Source of the DNA: Brevibacillus reuszeri
GTDB lineage: Bacteria > Bacillota > Bacilli > Brevibacillales > Brevibacillaceae
Direction of reading: 5' to 3'
DNA length: 64,000 nucleotides
Assembly (NCBI RefSeq): GCF_002897295.1
Contig: NZ_BEXF01000028.1
Location: 19,994-83,993, forward strand
In this document: piece after piece, positions 23,676 to 32,273 of the stretch
Numbering within the stretch: the first letter of the stretch is position 1
Layout of the letters: every line of letters begins with the position of its first letter
Program-made: the position numbers and the translations under genes
Notes under the pieces: model-generated
Database searches by the model: none
What the model saw: the letters and a program-made list of their open reading frames with translations, nothing else
What the model was told of the DNA's origin: nothing

Positions 23676-24326
23676 ATGGAGGAGCATTTTTGGCTGGGAC
23701 TGGTGCATATTTTCATGATTGATTTGGTCCTGAGCAGCGATAACGCGATCGTAATTGGGATGGCCTGTCGGGGGCTGCCGAAGAAGGAACGAGGAAAGGC
23801 AGTATTATATGGAACGCTGCTGGCAGTCATGCTGAGAATCCTTTTGACTTCAATGACAACCTGGATGCTAGATATTCCTCTAGTAAAAGCAGTAGGCGGG
23901 ATGCTGTTGCTGTGGATTGCGTGCAAGCTGATGATGGGCGAGCAGGAGGAAATGACTGAAATCTCTCAAAACCAAACAGTAGGTCAAGCTGTGAGGACGA
24001 TTTTGCTCGCTGACTTTGTGATGAGCCTGGATAATGTACTGGCTGTAGGCGGCGCTGCACATGGAGATTTGCGACTCGTCATTTTGGGATTGGTTATGAG
24101 TATTCCGCTCTTGATGTGGGGAAGTGCTTGGGTAGCTCGTCTCATGAACCGTTTCCGCAGCTTAGTGATCATCGGGGGAGGCATGCTCGCATTTACGGCA
24201 GTTGATATGTGTCTGGAGGATCCGTACATGTGGAAATGGATCAATCCATTCATGTTGAATCATATTTGGTTGCCTGTCATTGTTGCTGGACTGGTCATGC
24301 TGTGGGGACGCATGAAAAGAGCGTGA
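23676..24326 (+). CDS. TerC-family integral membrane protein (YjbE/YkoY-like)
   Basis: This 216-residue protein with about seven membrane segments carries both TerC signature segments, DLVLSSDNAIVIGM and DFVMSLDNVLAVGG, whose acidic residues line the ion path. TerC proteins of Bacillus export manganese and support metalation of exoenzymes. The ATG follows GGGAGGCGG closely. I looked for the manganese-sensing yybP-ykoY riboswitch in the 213-base upstream region and did not find its conserved core. Confidence 0.9.
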   Translation: MEEHFWLGLVHIFMIDLVLSSDNAIVIGMACRGLPKKERGKAVLYGTLLAVMLRILLTSMTTWMLDIPLVKAVGGMLLLWIACKLMMGEQEEMTEISQNQTVGQAVRTILLADFVMSLDNVLAVGGAAHGDLRLVILGLVMSIPLLMWGSAWVARLMNRFRSLVIIGGGMLAFTAVDMCLEDPYMWKWINPFMLNHIWLPVIVAGLVMLWGRMKRA

Positions 24327-24397
24327 ACAGGTAATGAGGAACTACTGTTATAGGGCATACTACAAAGAAAACGAGGCAAGAAAGGAACCGGTTGCAG

Positions 24398-24985
24398 ATG
24401 AATACAAGCCTCTTGATGCTGTGGGGATTCTGGGATGAAATCTATCAACGCTGTACCCGGCTCAAGTATATTGAAAAAGGAAACAATATTTTCCGTATCG
24501 TTCCTTTGCGTTATCGTGGAGAATCATTGGTAACTGCAGATGGTCAGAGCATTCACAAGGGAGATCTGATTGTAAAGATACATATCCACAACTACTACTT
24601 TGCTACCTTGTGTAATGGAGTAAAGGATGAGCTTCGTATGGCATTATTGCTACGGCGTCATATTATGCAATCATTGCCCAAGCTGGCTGCCTATTTGGAA
24701 GGGATGAATAATCGGGAAGAAATTAAAGGGATTGTCGGGACAACCATGCTGCATAAAGGGGTTCAGCCCTTGGGTTTTTCCATCTCTGATGTACCGATGA
24801 ACACCTTGTTCCGTTTCAAGCGGTGGTATTTGCACTTATTGATTCGTCTCATTCATCCAGATGGCAAGCGCAGGGTGCAGACACGGAGGCAGGAGATACC
24901 GTTAAAACGGGTGTACATGTCAAAAGAGCACTTATTAAGCCGTTATGGTTCTAATAGCAATGAGCCTACAGGAGAATTGTTCTAA
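24398..24985 (+). CDS. YkoP-like protein of unknown function
   Basis: The 195-residue product resembles the YkoP family of Bacillales: LKYIEKGNNIFRIVPLRYRG, then LVTADGQSIHKGDLIVKIHIHN and the basic C-terminal half RFKRWYLHLLIRLIHP. No catalytic motif is obvious. It overlaps the start of the glycosyltransferase gene by one base (TAATG), so the two work together; in B. subtilis ykoP is near a comparable gene, ykoN. A role in glycolipid or envelope synthesis is inferred from the neighbour alone. ATG 24398 is preferred; TTG 24392 is an alternative. Confidence 0.75.
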   Translation: MNTSLLMLWGFWDEIYQRCTRLKYIEKGNNIFRIVPLRYRGESLVTADGQSIHKGDLIVKIHIHNYYFATLCNGVKDELRMALLLRRHIMQSLPKLAAYLEGMNNREEIKGIVGTTMLHKGVQPLGFSISDVPMNTLFRFKRWYLHLLIRLIHPDGKRRVQTRRQEIPLKRVYMSKEHLLSRYGSNSNEPTGELF

Positions 24986-26106
24986 TGGCAAAACGATTCC
25001 TGTTAGTTACCGAAGAATGGGCAGGCAGTGGCCACCGAATGGCCGCGGAGGCACTACATGAAGTGCTGGACTCACATGAAGGCATAGAACGATCGAGAAT
25101 AGTAGGGGGATTAACCACGGCCAGTCCCGCTTTACGGGAGCTGTCCCGTTTTTTTTATCTAAGCATGCTCCGCTATGGCAGGCCCATGTGGCAACGAATA
25201 TACGAGCAAGACCGTCTCTTTGGGACGATACTGAAAATGCCGCTTGGCTGGTGGCTTTCCAGGCGCCTGGAGAACACCCTAATAGACATAGAAAACCCGG
25301 ATGTCGTAATTGCCACACATGCCTACTGCTTATCGGCACTAGCTCAATCCAAGCAAAGGATGGATAAGCCATTCCATTTGGTCAGCATACCTACTGACTA
25401 TCATTTAAACCGGTTTTGGGTGCATCCAGAAATCGACACGTATATAGTCGCTCATCAACAGATTGCGGATCGGCTTATTCGCTCGTACCAGGTACACGCC
25501 AGCAAAATACAAGTTCTCGGTATTCCCATACGCTCAGCGTTTACTACGGCTGCAAAAGTAGAAAAGAGCATTTGGAAAAAACAGCTTGGTCTAGAAGAGC
25601 AATTTACCGTTCTCGTATGCGGTGGGGAAGGTGGTTATGGGAGAATAGCTGAGGTCATGAAGGCACTTGCCAAAGAGATGGAGCCCCTCCAATTGATCGT
25701 GATTACCGGAAAAAACGAGAAGCTGTATGAAGAATTGCAAGGATTGACTGGCAAGTATCCTTCTACCCACCGTATCTTACTGAGGAAATTCGAAGCACAA
25801 ATGTGGCAATGGATCGGAGCAGCGGATGTATACATAACCAAGCCAGGTGGAATTAGCTGTGCAGAAGCAATGGCACTGCGGACACCGTTGCTTCTTTATC
25901 AGCCCTTGCCGGGACAGGAGAGGGAAAACTCTTCCTTTTTGCTTGATCAAAAGGCTGCGGTTCTTGCTAATGACACGGAGGATATCAGGACATGGATCAG
26001 ACATTGGCGAAATCAGAAGCAACGCGACAAGATCATTGAGCAGATGGAGCAGGTGCGGCGTCCAGAAGCAGCTCGGGAAATAGCAGAGTACTTACTTCAT
26101 ATGTAA
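24985..26106 (+). CDS. Glycosyltransferase of the MGDG-synthase / MurG-like GT28 type
   Basis: The 373-residue GT-B enzyme starts with LVTEEWAGSGHRMAAEAL, the N-terminal motif of monogalactosyl- and processive glucosyl-diacylglycerol synthases, and has the C-terminal sugar-nucleotide site VCGGEGGYGRI and TKPGGISCAEAMALRTPLL. It probably transfers a hexose from UDP-sugar to a lipid on the cytoplasmic face of the membrane, making glycolipids or an anchor. It is translationally coupled to the YkoP-like gene. The acceptor is not determined. Confidence 0.85.
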   Translation: MAKRFLLVTEEWAGSGHRMAAEALHEVLDSHEGIERSRIVGGLTTASPALRELSRFFYLSMLRYGRPMWQRIYEQDRLFGTILKMPLGWWLSRRLENTLIDIENPDVVIATHAYCLSALAQSKQRMDKPFHLVSIPTDYHLNRFWVHPEIDTYIVAHQQIADRLIRSYQVHASKIQVLGIPIRSAFTTAAKVEKSIWKKQLGLEEQFTVLVCGGEGGYGRIAEVMKALAKEMEPLQLIVITGKNEKLYEELQGLTGKYPSTHRILLRKFEAQMWQWIGAADVYITKPGGISCAEAMALRTPLLLYQPLPGQERENSSFLLDQKAAVLANDTEDIRTWIRHWRNQKQRDKIIEQMEQVRRPEAAREIAEYLLHM

Positions 26107-26142
26107 TACGTAAATTTGGAAATGAGAAAAAGAAAAAAGTAC

Positions 26143-26172
26143 GAATGAACAATCCAAGCTTCACACATATTA
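26143..26172 (+). promoter_or_regulatory. Sigma-G promoter of the SASP gene
   Basis: GAATG (26143-26147) and CATATTA (26166-26172) are separated by exactly 18 bases, matching the sigma-G pattern GHATR-N18-CATXHTA at every defined position. This predicts forespore-specific expression. Confidence 0.75.
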
Positions 26173-26201
26173 AACTTACCAACGACGAGGAGGTGATAGA
26201 G

Positions 26202-26408
26202 ATGGCTAACAACAACAACGGTTCCAGCAACAACCTTTTGGTACCTCAAGCTAACCAAGCGCTGGACCAACTGAAATACGAAATCGCTTCTGAATTCGGC
26301 GTTCAGCTTGGCCCTGACACTACTTCCCGTCAAAACGGTTCTGTTGGAGGAGAGATCACAAAACGTCTTGTCTCCTTCGCTGAACAACAATTGGCTGGAC
26401 GTGGCTAA
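26202..26408 (+). CDS. Alpha/beta-type small acid-soluble spore protein
   Basis: This 68-residue DNA-binding spore protein coats forespore DNA and protects it from UV and heat. Family marks are the Asn/Gln-rich N-terminus, LKYEIASEFGVQLG containing the GPR protease cleavage region, GSVGGEITKRLV and the C-terminal EQQLAGRG. The ATG at 26202 is set by GAGGAGGTG upstream; the frame upstream to 26145 overlaps the sigma-G promoter and is not coding. A strong terminator follows. Confidence 0.96.
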   Translation: MANNNNGSSNNLLVPQANQALDQLKYEIASEFGVQLGPDTTSRQNGSVGGEITKRLVSFAEQQLAGRG

Positions 26409-26425
26409 TTGAATACGCTGGATGA

Positions 26426-26456
26426 GGAAAGGCACCTGCGGGTGTCTTTCCTTTTG
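26426..26456 (+). terminator. Intrinsic terminator after the SASP gene
   Basis: GGAAAGGCACC, a 3-base loop and GGGTGTCTTTCC make an 11-bp stem followed by CTTTTG. Confidence 0.9.
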
Positions 26457-26507
26457 TTCATGAATGAATATGGTAAAATTTTACAAGAAAACTTTGTAAA
26501 CAAACAA

Positions 26508-26537
26508 GAATAAATTACGGTCAACGGTACGAATCTA
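26508..26537 (+). promoter_or_regulatory. Possible forespore (sigma-F/sigma-G) promoter of the spoVA-type operon
   Basis: GAATA (26508-26512) and GAATCTA (26531-26537) have the 18-base sigma-G spacing. The -35 fits GHATR but the -10 matches CATXHTA only partly. Confidence 0.35.
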
Positions 26538-26560
26538 TATGTGTCAGGAGGTGAAGGGAC

Positions 26561-26767
26561 ATGACCGTATCAGCACAAGTGAAGCAAGCTCTTGCCAGCT
26601 TGAAAGGTGCACAAGCTGACCTGGAGACATTTGCGCTTAGCACGCAAAACCAGCAAGCGAAGCAACTGTACACACAAGCGGCGGAACAAACCCAGACGAT
26701 TGTAAACAACCTGCAACAACGGGTAACAGAGCTGGAAAACGAAGAGCCGCAGTACAAAGGATTCTAG
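26561..26767 (+). CDS. DUF1657 small protein of a spoVA2mob-like operon
   Basis: The 68-residue, Gln-rich helical protein (ASLKGAQADLETFALSTQNQ, then VNNLQQRVTELENEEPQYKG) belongs to DUF1657, a family found with SpoVAC/AD/AEb genes in spore formers. It has no signal or membrane segment and probably forms a helical bundle. A clearly related sequence is fused to the C-terminus of the next gene product. The start has AGGAGGTGAAGGG. The molecular role is unknown; the context points to the spore inner membrane and germination or heat resistance. Confidence 0.88.
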   Translation: MTVSAQVKQALASLKGAQADLETFALSTQNQQAKQLYTQAAEQTQTIVNNLQQRVTELENEEPQYKGF

Positions 26768-26836
26768 GGAATGGCAAAAGGGGGAGAGGGTCTCCCCTCT
26801 CTTCTCGCTTTTCCTCATGGCTGATGGAGGTGGATT

Positions 26837-27697
26837 ATGCCTGACTGGCTGAACATAGCACTACGAACAATTGGCGCTTTGGTGTATTTATTTATCCTCA
26901 CGAAAATCATTGGAAAAAGACAGATCAAGCAACTTACATACATCGAGTATATCGTCGGTATCACGATTGGTTCCATTGCTGCTTTCATGGCAACGGAAAT
27001 GGACGGCCCAGCTTATCACAGCTTGATCGCGATGGGTATTTTTGCACTCTTTCCGGTTGTAATGGAATGGCTTTCTCTCAAAAGCAAAAAACTTCGTGAT
27101 TTTTTCGAAGGCAAATCAACGGTCCTCATCAAGGAAGGAAAAATTTTAGAAGACAACCTGAAAAAGGAACGTTTGACGGCGGAATATTTAATGGAGCAGC
27201 TGCGAATCAAAAACGTGTATAAAATAGCCGACGTAGAATTTGCCCTCATGGAAACAAGCGGTGAAATCAGTGTCCTGCTCAAGTCACAGAATCAGCCCAT
27301 TACTCCCAAGCTTATGGAATGGTCCGTAGCCCCCGTGGAAGAGGGACAAGTAATCATCATGGATGGCGTCATTATGGACGAGCCGTTGGCGACAGCAGGT
27401 CTTAATCGCAGGTGGGTGAGAACCGAGCTGCAAAAAGCAGGAGTGGCTCTTGAAAATGTTTTTCTTGCTCAGGTAGACAAAGGTGGAGAGCTGTACCTGG
27501 ATCTGTATGACGACAAAATTAAGGTGCCACAGGCGCAAGCGATGAAGCAAACCTTTGCCACTTTGAAAAAATGTCAGGCGGATCTGGAGCTGTTCGCTTT
27601 GGATACAAAAAATGAACGAATGAAGCTGTGTTACCAACGAGATTCGGAAGAGCTGCAAGACGTAATCGATCAAGTAAAGCCGTTTCTGATACGGTAA
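26837..27697 (+). CDS. DUF421 (YetF-type) membrane protein with C-terminal DUF1657 domain
   Basis: The 286-residue product has three N-terminal membrane segments (ALRTIGALVYLFILTKIIG, EYIVGITIGSIAAFMAT, IAMGIFALFPVVMEWLSL), a cytoplasmic DUF421 domain with STVLIKEGKILEDNLKKERL, and a tail from about residue 234 (FATLKKCQADLELFALDTKN) homologous to the free-standing DUF1657 protein just upstream. YetF of B. subtilis is about 230 residues and lacks the tail. The gene lies between DUF1657 and spoVAC in what looks like one operon. The function is unknown, with a spore-membrane role inferred. Confidence 0.88.
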   Translation: MPDWLNIALRTIGALVYLFILTKIIGKRQIKQLTYIEYIVGITIGSIAAFMATEMDGPAYHSLIAMGIFALFPVVMEWLSLKSKKLRDFFEGKSTVLIKEGKILEDNLKKERLTAEYLMEQLRIKNVYKIADVEFALMETSGEISVLLKSQNQPITPKLMEWSVAPVEEGQVIIMDGVIMDEPLATAGLNRRWVRTELQKAGVALENVFLAQVDKGGELYLDLYDDKIKVPQAQAMKQTFATLKKCQADLELFALDTKNERMKLCYQRDSEELQDVIDQVKPFLIR

Positions 27698-27715
27698 CCA
27701 AGGAGTGAAGAGAAG

Positions 27716-28189
27716 TTGGCCGACCAGAAAAAGAAAAAATTGACACCCGTGCAGCAGGAATACCAGCAGCTAGCAAAAGGACATGAACCGCCTAGACCGC
27801 TTCTGCGCAATTTCATTCGTGCGTTTTTAGTAGGGGGTGTCATTTGTTTCATCGGGCAAGGGATACAGGAGCTGTTCATCCAATACTTTGACTTCACGGA
27901 GAAGACAGCAGGCAATCCGACAGTAGCCGTATTAATTCTCATCTCCGCTCTTTTAACCGGATTCGGGTTGTATGATCGTATTGCACAATGGGCGGGCGCA
28001 GGAACAAGTGTCCCAGTAACCGGATTTGCAAACTCGATTGCCTCAGCCGCCATTGAGCACCGGAGTGAGGGATATGTTCTCGGGGTTGGCGGGAACATGT
28101 TCAAATTAGCGGGCTCAGTTATCGTTTTCGGGGTCGCGGCAGCATTCGTCATCGGGTTGATAAAAACGTTGTTCCTGATGGGAGGATAA
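27716..28189 (+). CDS. spoVAC: Stage V sporulation protein AC
   Basis: SpoVAC is a spore inner-membrane protein that acts as a mechanosensitive channel for dipicolinate movement. The 157-residue protein has four membrane segments, with family segments RAFLVGGVICFIGQGIQEL and AGAGTSVPVTGFANSIASAA. Translation starts at TTG 27716, 5 bases after AAGGAGTGAAG; no ATG is suitably placed. spoVAD follows after three bases. SpoVAA, SpoVAB and SpoVAF are absent, the composition of the spoVA2mob-type operon rather than the classical heptacistron. Confidence 0.93.
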   Translation: MADQKKKKLTPVQQEYQQLAKGHEPPRPLLRNFIRAFLVGGVICFIGQGIQELFIQYFDFTEKTAGNPTVAVLILISALLTGFGLYDRIAQWAGAGTSVPVTGFANSIASAAIEHRSEGYVLGVGGNMFKLAGSVIVFGVAAAFVIGLIKTLFLMGG

Positions 28190-28192
28190 GCG

Positions 28193-29197
28193 ATGCGCCA
28201 GGGTCATCAGTCTTGGGTCTTTGCCACAAGGCCAGTCATAGTCGGTAGGGCGGCGATTGGTGGGCCGTTCGAGGCCAAGGGACCGTTGGCAGAGGATTTT
28301 GATACACTGCATGGGGATTTGATGCTCGGCCAAGACAGCTGGGAGAAGGCAGAAAGAGTGCTAATGGAGGAAGCGTGCACCAAGGCAATCGAGAAGGCTG
28401 GCGTACAAAAAGAAAAGATCGACTTCCTTTTAGCCGGCGATTTGATGAACCAGATTATTTCAGCCAGCTTTTCGGCGCGTACGCTCTCCATTCCTTTTCT
28501 AGGTCTGTTCGGTGCTTGCTCTACTGCGATGGAAGGGTTGGCGTTGGCAGCGCTTATGGTAGACAGCAAAGCGGCCGATTACGTAGTCGCAGCAACTGGA
28601 AGTCATAATGGAGCTGCAGAGAAGCAGTATCGGTATCCAACCGAGTACGGCTCACAGAAGCCGCCAACGGCACAATGGACAGTGACGGGGGCAGGTGCAG
28701 CCGTCGTAGCTAATCAGGGAACAGGGCTGCGTATTCAATCAGCTACCATCGGTCATGTGGTGGACATGGGAATGACAGATCCATTTAACATGGGAGCTGC
28801 GATGGCACCGGCTGCCCTTTCGACCATTGAAACGCATTTCCGGGACTTAGGACTCGCTCACGATCATTATGACTTGGTAGTTACCGGGGACCTCGGAAGA
28901 ACGGGACATTCCATTTTGTCTGAGCTGCTTCCCAAGCATAATGTGCATGTTCCACTCGAGAGGTATAACGATTGCGGCAAGCTCATTTATGGTGAAAATC
29001 CCAATGTTTGGTCAGGCGGTAGCGGCTGTGGCTGCGTTGCAACGGTCACCTATGGCCACTTATTGAACCGTTTGCAGGCTGGCGAGTGGAAACGGATCTT
29101 GGTGGTAGCGACAGGTGCATTGTTATCACCTATCTCTTATCAGCAAGGAGAGAGTATTCCTTGCATTGCTCATGCCGTAGCCATTGAAGCAGAGTAG
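28193..29197 (+). CDS. spoVAD: Stage V sporulation protein AD
   Basis: SpoVAD is a thiolase-fold protein that binds Ca-dipicolinate on the spore inner membrane. The 334-residue product has SASFSARTLSIPFLGLFGAC with the thiolase-like cysteine, STAMEGLALAAL, VTGAGAAVV and the glycine-rich SGGSGCGCVATV. The ribosome binding site GGGAGGATAAG overlaps the end of spoVAC. Its place between spoVAC and spoVAEb is the standard order. Confidence 0.95.
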   Translation: MRQGHQSWVFATRPVIVGRAAIGGPFEAKGPLAEDFDTLHGDLMLGQDSWEKAERVLMEEACTKAIEKAGVQKEKIDFLLAGDLMNQIISASFSARTLSIPFLGLFGACSTAMEGLALAALMVDSKAADYVVAATGSHNGAAEKQYRYPTEYGSQKPPTAQWTVTGAGAAVVANQGTGLRIQSATIGHVVDMGMTDPFNMGAAMAPAALSTIETHFRDLGLAHDHYDLVVTGDLGRTGHSILSELLPKHNVHVPLERYNDCGKLIYGENPNVWSGGSGCGCVATVTYGHLLNRLQAGEWKRILVVATGALLSPISYQQGESIPCIAHAVAIEAE

Positions 29198-29212
29198 CTT
29201 GGAGGTGACATC

Positions 29213-29563
29213 ATGACGTTTTTATGGGCGTTTTTAGTCGGAGGAATTATTTGTCTGATTGGGCAATTTCTCATGGATGTAGTAAAGCTGACACCTGCGC
29301 ATACCATGTCGTCACTTGTTGTCGCCGGAGCTGTTCTGGATGGCATTGGGGTGTATGAGCCGTTGATCGATTTTGCCGGGGCTGGAGCGACTGTTCCCAT
29401 TACCAGCTTTGGAAACGCACTCGTGCATGGAGCCATGGCCGAAGCCGAGCAGAATGGAGTTATTGGTATTGTTACCGGGATTTTTGAGGTGACAAGTGCA
29501 GGGATTTCTGCTGCCATCGTGTTTGGTTTCATCATGGCGCTCATTTTCAAGCCAAAAGGATAA
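29213..29563 (+). CDS. spoVAEb: Stage V sporulation protein AEb
   Basis: The 116-residue protein has three to four membrane segments and resembles SpoVAC in outline (WAFLVGGIICLIGQFLMDVV, GAGATVPITSFGNALVHGAM). It is the last gene of the SpoVA-type operon and probably forms the membrane part of the dipicolinate channel with SpoVAC. GGAGGTG precedes the ATG. No clear terminator is seen before sleB. Confidence 0.93.
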   Translation: MTFLWAFLVGGIICLIGQFLMDVVKLTPAHTMSSLVVAGAVLDGIGVYEPLIDFAGAGATVPITSFGNALVHGAMAEAEQNGVIGIVTGIFEVTSAGISAAIVFGFIMALIFKPKG

Positions 29564-29665
29564 TCCAGGATTGAGTATCGCTATTTCTTGCCTGTACTAC
29601 CAATAACATTGAATTGAACCTGCTTTCACCAACTTGTAGAATGGGTGCTTGAGGAGGGGATGTTC

Positions 29666-30313
29666 ATGTGGTTCCATAAAAAAACGCTGACGACCCTACT
29701 GATGGCCATTTTGACCATAGCATTTGTACTGCCGACGAATTCACTCGCAGCTCCTTTACTGCAAAGGGGAAGCGAGAATGGCGATGTATGGGATCTACAA
29801 TATCGGTTGCAAATCCTAGGATTCTATCAAGACAGCTTGGATGGCAGCTATGGAGGAAACACTTATCAGGCCGTCAGAAAGTTTCAGAAAGCATATGGAT
29901 TGACTGTTGATGGGATAGCAGGGAATCAGACGTGGAGCAAGCTAAAGAAAGTTTCTGTGAATCGTTCGGAAATGCAAATGCTCGCGCAGCTCGTATACTC
30001 AGAAGCGCGTGGAGAGGCATTTGAGGGACAGGTAGCGGTTGCGGCAGTTGCAATGAATCGCGTGCAATCGGAAACTTTTCCGAACACACTGAGTGGCGTG
30101 ATTTTTGAACCGTACGCGTTTACCGCTATTGATGATGGGCAATTCTGGTTGACTCCTAACAAATCAGCTTACAAGGCAGCATGGGAAGCTGTACGCGGAT
30201 GGGACCCAACCAATGGTGCTCTCTACTACTTCAACCCGGATACCGCAACTTCTAGCTGGATCTGGTCACGCCCGCAAATCAAGCGTATCGGTAAGCATAT
30301 CTTCGCTCGATAA
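29666..30313 (+). CDS. sleB: Spore cortex-lytic enzyme SleB
   Basis: The 215-residue precursor has a signal peptide (MAILTIAFVLPTNSLA), a peptidoglycan-binding domain (VWDLQYRLQILGFYQDSLDG ... VRKFQKAYGLTVDGIAG) and a C-terminal hydrolase-2 lytic transglycosylase domain (LAQLVYSEARGEAFEGQVAV with the catalytic Glu, ALYYFNPDTATSSWIW). SleB degrades muramic-delta-lactam cortex during germination. ATG 29666 is spaced correctly from AGGAGGGG; ATG 29660 is too close. The usual partner gene ypeB does not follow. Confidence 0.93.
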   Translation: MWFHKKTLTTLLMAILTIAFVLPTNSLAAPLLQRGSENGDVWDLQYRLQILGFYQDSLDGSYGGNTYQAVRKFQKAYGLTVDGIAGNQTWSKLKKVSVNRSEMQMLAQLVYSEARGEAFEGQVAVAAVAMNRVQSETFPNTLSGVIFEPYAFTAIDDGQFWLTPNKSAYKAAWEAVRGWDPTNGALYYFNPDTATSSWIWSRPQIKRIGKHIFAR

Positions 30314-30332
30314 CAGAAAATGAAAATCGACT

Positions 30333-30373
30333 CCCTTGAATCTGGCTTAACGCTGTGGTTCAGGGGTTTTTTA
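30333..30373 (+). terminator. Intrinsic terminator after sleB
   Basis: CCCTTGAA and TTCAGGGG form the stem, with a long loop and six T. Confidence 0.7.
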
Positions 30374-30473
30374 TTTGATCAACCAAGCATTGGGAAGAAT
30401 TGTGCATTGTTTTCTGAAAGTGGTTCGGTAAAATGGAAAAAAGGTTACAAACCGATGACAACGGAGGTTGATG

Positions 30474-31442
30474 ATGAAGAAGATGCTGATCCTGGCCTCT
30501 CTGGTCGTCCTGACGCTTGTAGGGACACCAGCCGTAGAGGCGGAGACAAACACGAATACCGCAACACCTTATGCTGATATTGCAGGACATTGGGCCGAAA
30601 AAGAAATTGAGAAATGTTACATAGCGGGTGCAGTAGGTCCATCTGAAGATTTTCGACCAGATGAAGCTGTGACACGCATAGAGCTGTTGACGATGTTTGT
30701 GAAGGCAAAGGGAATTGAGCCAGTGCAAACAAATCAGTCGTCATTTAAAGACATACCTGCAGATAGCTGGATGACGCCATATGCTGAAATTGCTTACCGT
30801 TTAGGCATCGTTCATGGACAAAAGCAGGGGAAGGACCTTTACTTACATCCAAACGACCCCGTTCAAAGGGAGGAGCTCGTATCTATGCTCGTTCGCTCTG
30901 CGGGGGATAGTGGAGTCGTCAATCAGCTGAAATGGTCAACGACGATCCAAGCCTTGGCTAAGTACCCTGATGGGGAGCGCGTACAGGAAGTGTATCAGCG
31001 CCCATACGTTTATGCACTCCAGAATGGGCTGATGAATGCTTATGCGGATGGCAGCTTGCAGCCGCAAAAACAGATGACACGGGCTGAAGCGGCGACCTAT
31101 GCAGCCTTTCATCTTTTAACAGGAAAAACGAGCGAGCAAAAGACATTGGCAAACGGAACTGCTTTTAAGCAGACGATGACTGTGCAGACGACTGCGTACA
31201 GTTATCCCGATGATAAAATTTTGTCCTATCTGGAATATCCGCTCAGAGAAGGTGTTGTTGCAGTGGATCCAAAGGTCATTCCTTTGGGGAGTCATCTGTA
31301 CATCGAAGGCTACGGATATGCAGTAGCAGCTGATATCGGTGGAGCTGTCAAAAACAATCACATCGATCTCTATTTGCCTACTGTAAATGAGGCACAAAAT
31401 TACGGGCTGAAAAAAGGAGTCCAAGTCTTTTTGCTTGATTAA
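30474..31442 (+). CDS. Secreted S-layer-homology / 3D-domain cell-wall protein
   Basis: The 322-residue precursor has a signal peptide, three SLH repeats (starting YADIAGHWAEKEIEKCYIAG, SSFKDIPADSWMTPYAEIAY and YQRPYVYALQNGLMNAYADG) and a C-terminal 3D domain (TTAYSYPDDK, VAVDPKVIPLGSHLYIEGYG, AADIGGAVKNNHIDLY) whose three aspartates define the family. SLH repeats bind secondary cell-wall polymer; 3D domains occur in lytic transglycosylases such as YocH. It likely remodels peptidoglycan at the cell surface. GGAGG lies 6 bases before ATG 30474. Confidence 0.9.
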   Translation: MKKMLILASLVVLTLVGTPAVEAETNTNTATPYADIAGHWAEKEIEKCYIAGAVGPSEDFRPDEAVTRIELLTMFVKAKGIEPVQTNQSSFKDIPADSWMTPYAEIAYRLGIVHGQKQGKDLYLHPNDPVQREELVSMLVRSAGDSGVVNQLKWSTTIQALAKYPDGERVQEVYQRPYVYALQNGLMNAYADGSLQPQKQMTRAEAATYAAFHLLTGKTSEQKTLANGTAFKQTMTVQTTAYSYPDDKILSYLEYPLREGVVAVDPKVIPLGSHLYIEGYGYAVAADIGGAVKNNHIDLYLPTVNEAQNYGLKKGVQVFLLD

Positions 31443-31506
31443 GATAAGTGATAAACATATTTCCTACTCTTTCCACTCATACTAACGTGGAAGGGGTGGG
31501 ATTTTT

Positions 31507-32172
31507 TTGTGGATCTGGTTGCTAATAGCATGTATCGTTTTGGTGATCATATTGTTGATCACGCCGGTAAAAATAACACTGTATTACGATCGAGCGGGAG
31601 AAAATGATCAGCTTGTATTTGAACTGTCTGTCTGGTTTGGGCTGTTCCATAGAAAATATGACATCCCCATTTTGTTTTTGAAGCAGACAAAGGGCGGACC
31701 ACAGGTAGTAGCCAAGGTGGAAACGATACAGGGTGGAAATAAAGTAAGAGATACCGTCCGCGATTTTACGCGCAGACAAGCAAAAAAGTGGTATCACAAC
31801 TACCGCGATGTACTAAAAAAAGTACGTGATTTACAGCCTTTATTTAATCAGTTCTCCAAGCATATTCGCTGTTCGTATTTGGAGTGGCATACGCAAATGG
31901 GAACAGGACAAGCTGCAGAAACAGGGGCTTTGACTGGTATCATCTGGGGAGTAAAGACGATGATCATTGGAGTCCTATCGCATACGATTTCCCTACATGC
32001 CATGCCTCGTATGAGTGTGCAGCCCGTCTGGAATCAGGCATTGATCCAAACGCGCTTTCAATGTGTGCTCCATTTTTACCTCGGGTATCTGCTCATTACG
32101 ATGCTGAGAATGGGACTGCGCCTCAGAAAAACGAGGGAGCACAAATGGCAAACGAGAACATCCGAAGCTTGA
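31507..32172 (+). CDS. DUF2953 membrane-anchored protein (YtfI-like)
   Basis: The 221-residue protein begins with a membrane segment (MWIWLLIACIVLVIILLI) and ends in a basic tail. The middle (VWFGLFHRKYDIP, then HIRCSYLEWHTQMGTGQAAE and ALTGIIWGVKTMIIGVL) fits DUF2953, found upstream of gerW/ytfJ in spore formers. The likely start is TTG 31507, 6 bases after GGAAGGGGTGGG. The next gene is the GerW homologue, so a sporulation role is probable but not defined. Confidence 0.85.
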   Translation: MWIWLLIACIVLVIILLITPVKITLYYDRAGENDQLVFELSVWFGLFHRKYDIPILFLKQTKGGPQVVAKVETIQGGNKVRDTVRDFTRRQAKKWYHNYRDVLKKVRDLQPLFNQFSKHIRCSYLEWHTQMGTGQAAETGALTGIIWGVKTMIIGVLSHTISLHAMPRMSVQPVWNQALIQTRFQCVLHFYLGYLLITMLRMGLRLRKTREHKWQTRTSEA

Positions 32173-32273
32173 ATGCGCATGTAGGCTCTTCTGGAAAAAA
32201 TGCTTGCCTGTACATGCTCTGAATTTGTTGTGGGTATGTTAATAGATGAGCATGAGTGAAAGGAGGAGCATAC

